A DNA stretch of 64,000 nt from Blakeslea trispora. Its lineage: Eukaryota; Mucoromycota; Mucoromycetes; Mucorales; Choanephoraceae. Every line of letters begins with the position of its first letter. Within the stretch, counting starts at the first letter, position 1. The translations under genes and the position numbers were made by a program. The notes beneath the pieces are model-generated. The model was not told the origin of the DNA. It saw only the letters and a list, made by a program, of their open reading frames with translations, and did no database searches. The stretch lies in contig JAIWNE010000003.1 in the NCBI GenBank assembly GCA_025331445.1, positions 372,001 through 436,000 on the forward strand, in the 5' to 3' direction. Of the stretch, positions 63,991 to 64,000 are shown piece after piece.

Positions 63991-64000
63991 CATCAAGAAA

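Overview
The window is AT-rich nuclear DNA from a fungus. Genes are split by many short introns (mostly about 45-90 nt, GT...AG), poly(A)/poly(T) tracts are frequent, and long AT-rich spacers separate the genes. The gene set includes an FG-GAP type GPI-phospholipase D, an AP-2 mu subunit, a UPF2 homologue, NRG1-like and MSN-like C2H2 factors, and Helitron, LINE and Tc1/mariner remnants. Together with the intron style this suggests an early-diverging filamentous fungus, most likely Mucoromycota/Mucorales. That placement is inference; no rRNA or other diagnostic marker is present. I saw no tRNA, rRNA or CRISPR.

Layout. 1-7.7 kb: the GRWD1/RRB1 ribosome-assembly WD40 gene (cut by the left edge), an arrestin-domain gene, a decayed Helitron (4.5-6.3 kb) and a LOG-family phosphoribohydrolase, all on the minus strand. 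9.2-10.8 kb: a FEN1/XPG-family nuclease. 14.2-19.4 kb: an ISWI remodeller followed by a La protein. 21.7-30.8 kb: an NRG1-like repressor, UPF2, and the AP-2 mu gene divergent from UPF2. 31.6-36.8 kb: a nearly complete two-ORF LINE flanked by a 14-bp target-site duplication. 36.8-42.3 kb: a gene-poor block with a 78-unit GA microsatellite, a GGATAY hexamer array and two compositionally odd stretches. 42.3-48.5 kb: MutY-type adenine glycosylase, an old yellow enzyme and an RS-domain protein. 49.7-50.5 kb: a Tc1/mariner-type transposase relic. 51.6-57.7 kb: S-adenosylhomocysteine hydrolase, a GPI-PLD-like protein and a C2H2 factor. 59.5-64 kb: a small Cys-rich secreted protein, class III alcohol dehydrogenase and another small secreted protein.

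Most genes are unlinked housekeeping functions: chromatin, RNA processing, DNA repair, trafficking, C1/methyl metabolism. I see no operon-like or biosynthetic cluster and no clearly new multi-gene system. The most informative oddities are: the LINE (TAATG stop-start junction, ORF1 ATG exactly at the element edge, one extra base in a 7-nt homopolymer in each ORF); a single-base frame break in the GPI-PLD gene; tandem 17- and 14-nt microexons in the SAH hydrolase; an out-of-frame but protein-like tail on the arrestin gene; and an RS protein with an unassigned helical C-terminal domain.

Exon boundaries were worked out by hand from splice consensus, phase and family conservation, without transcript data.
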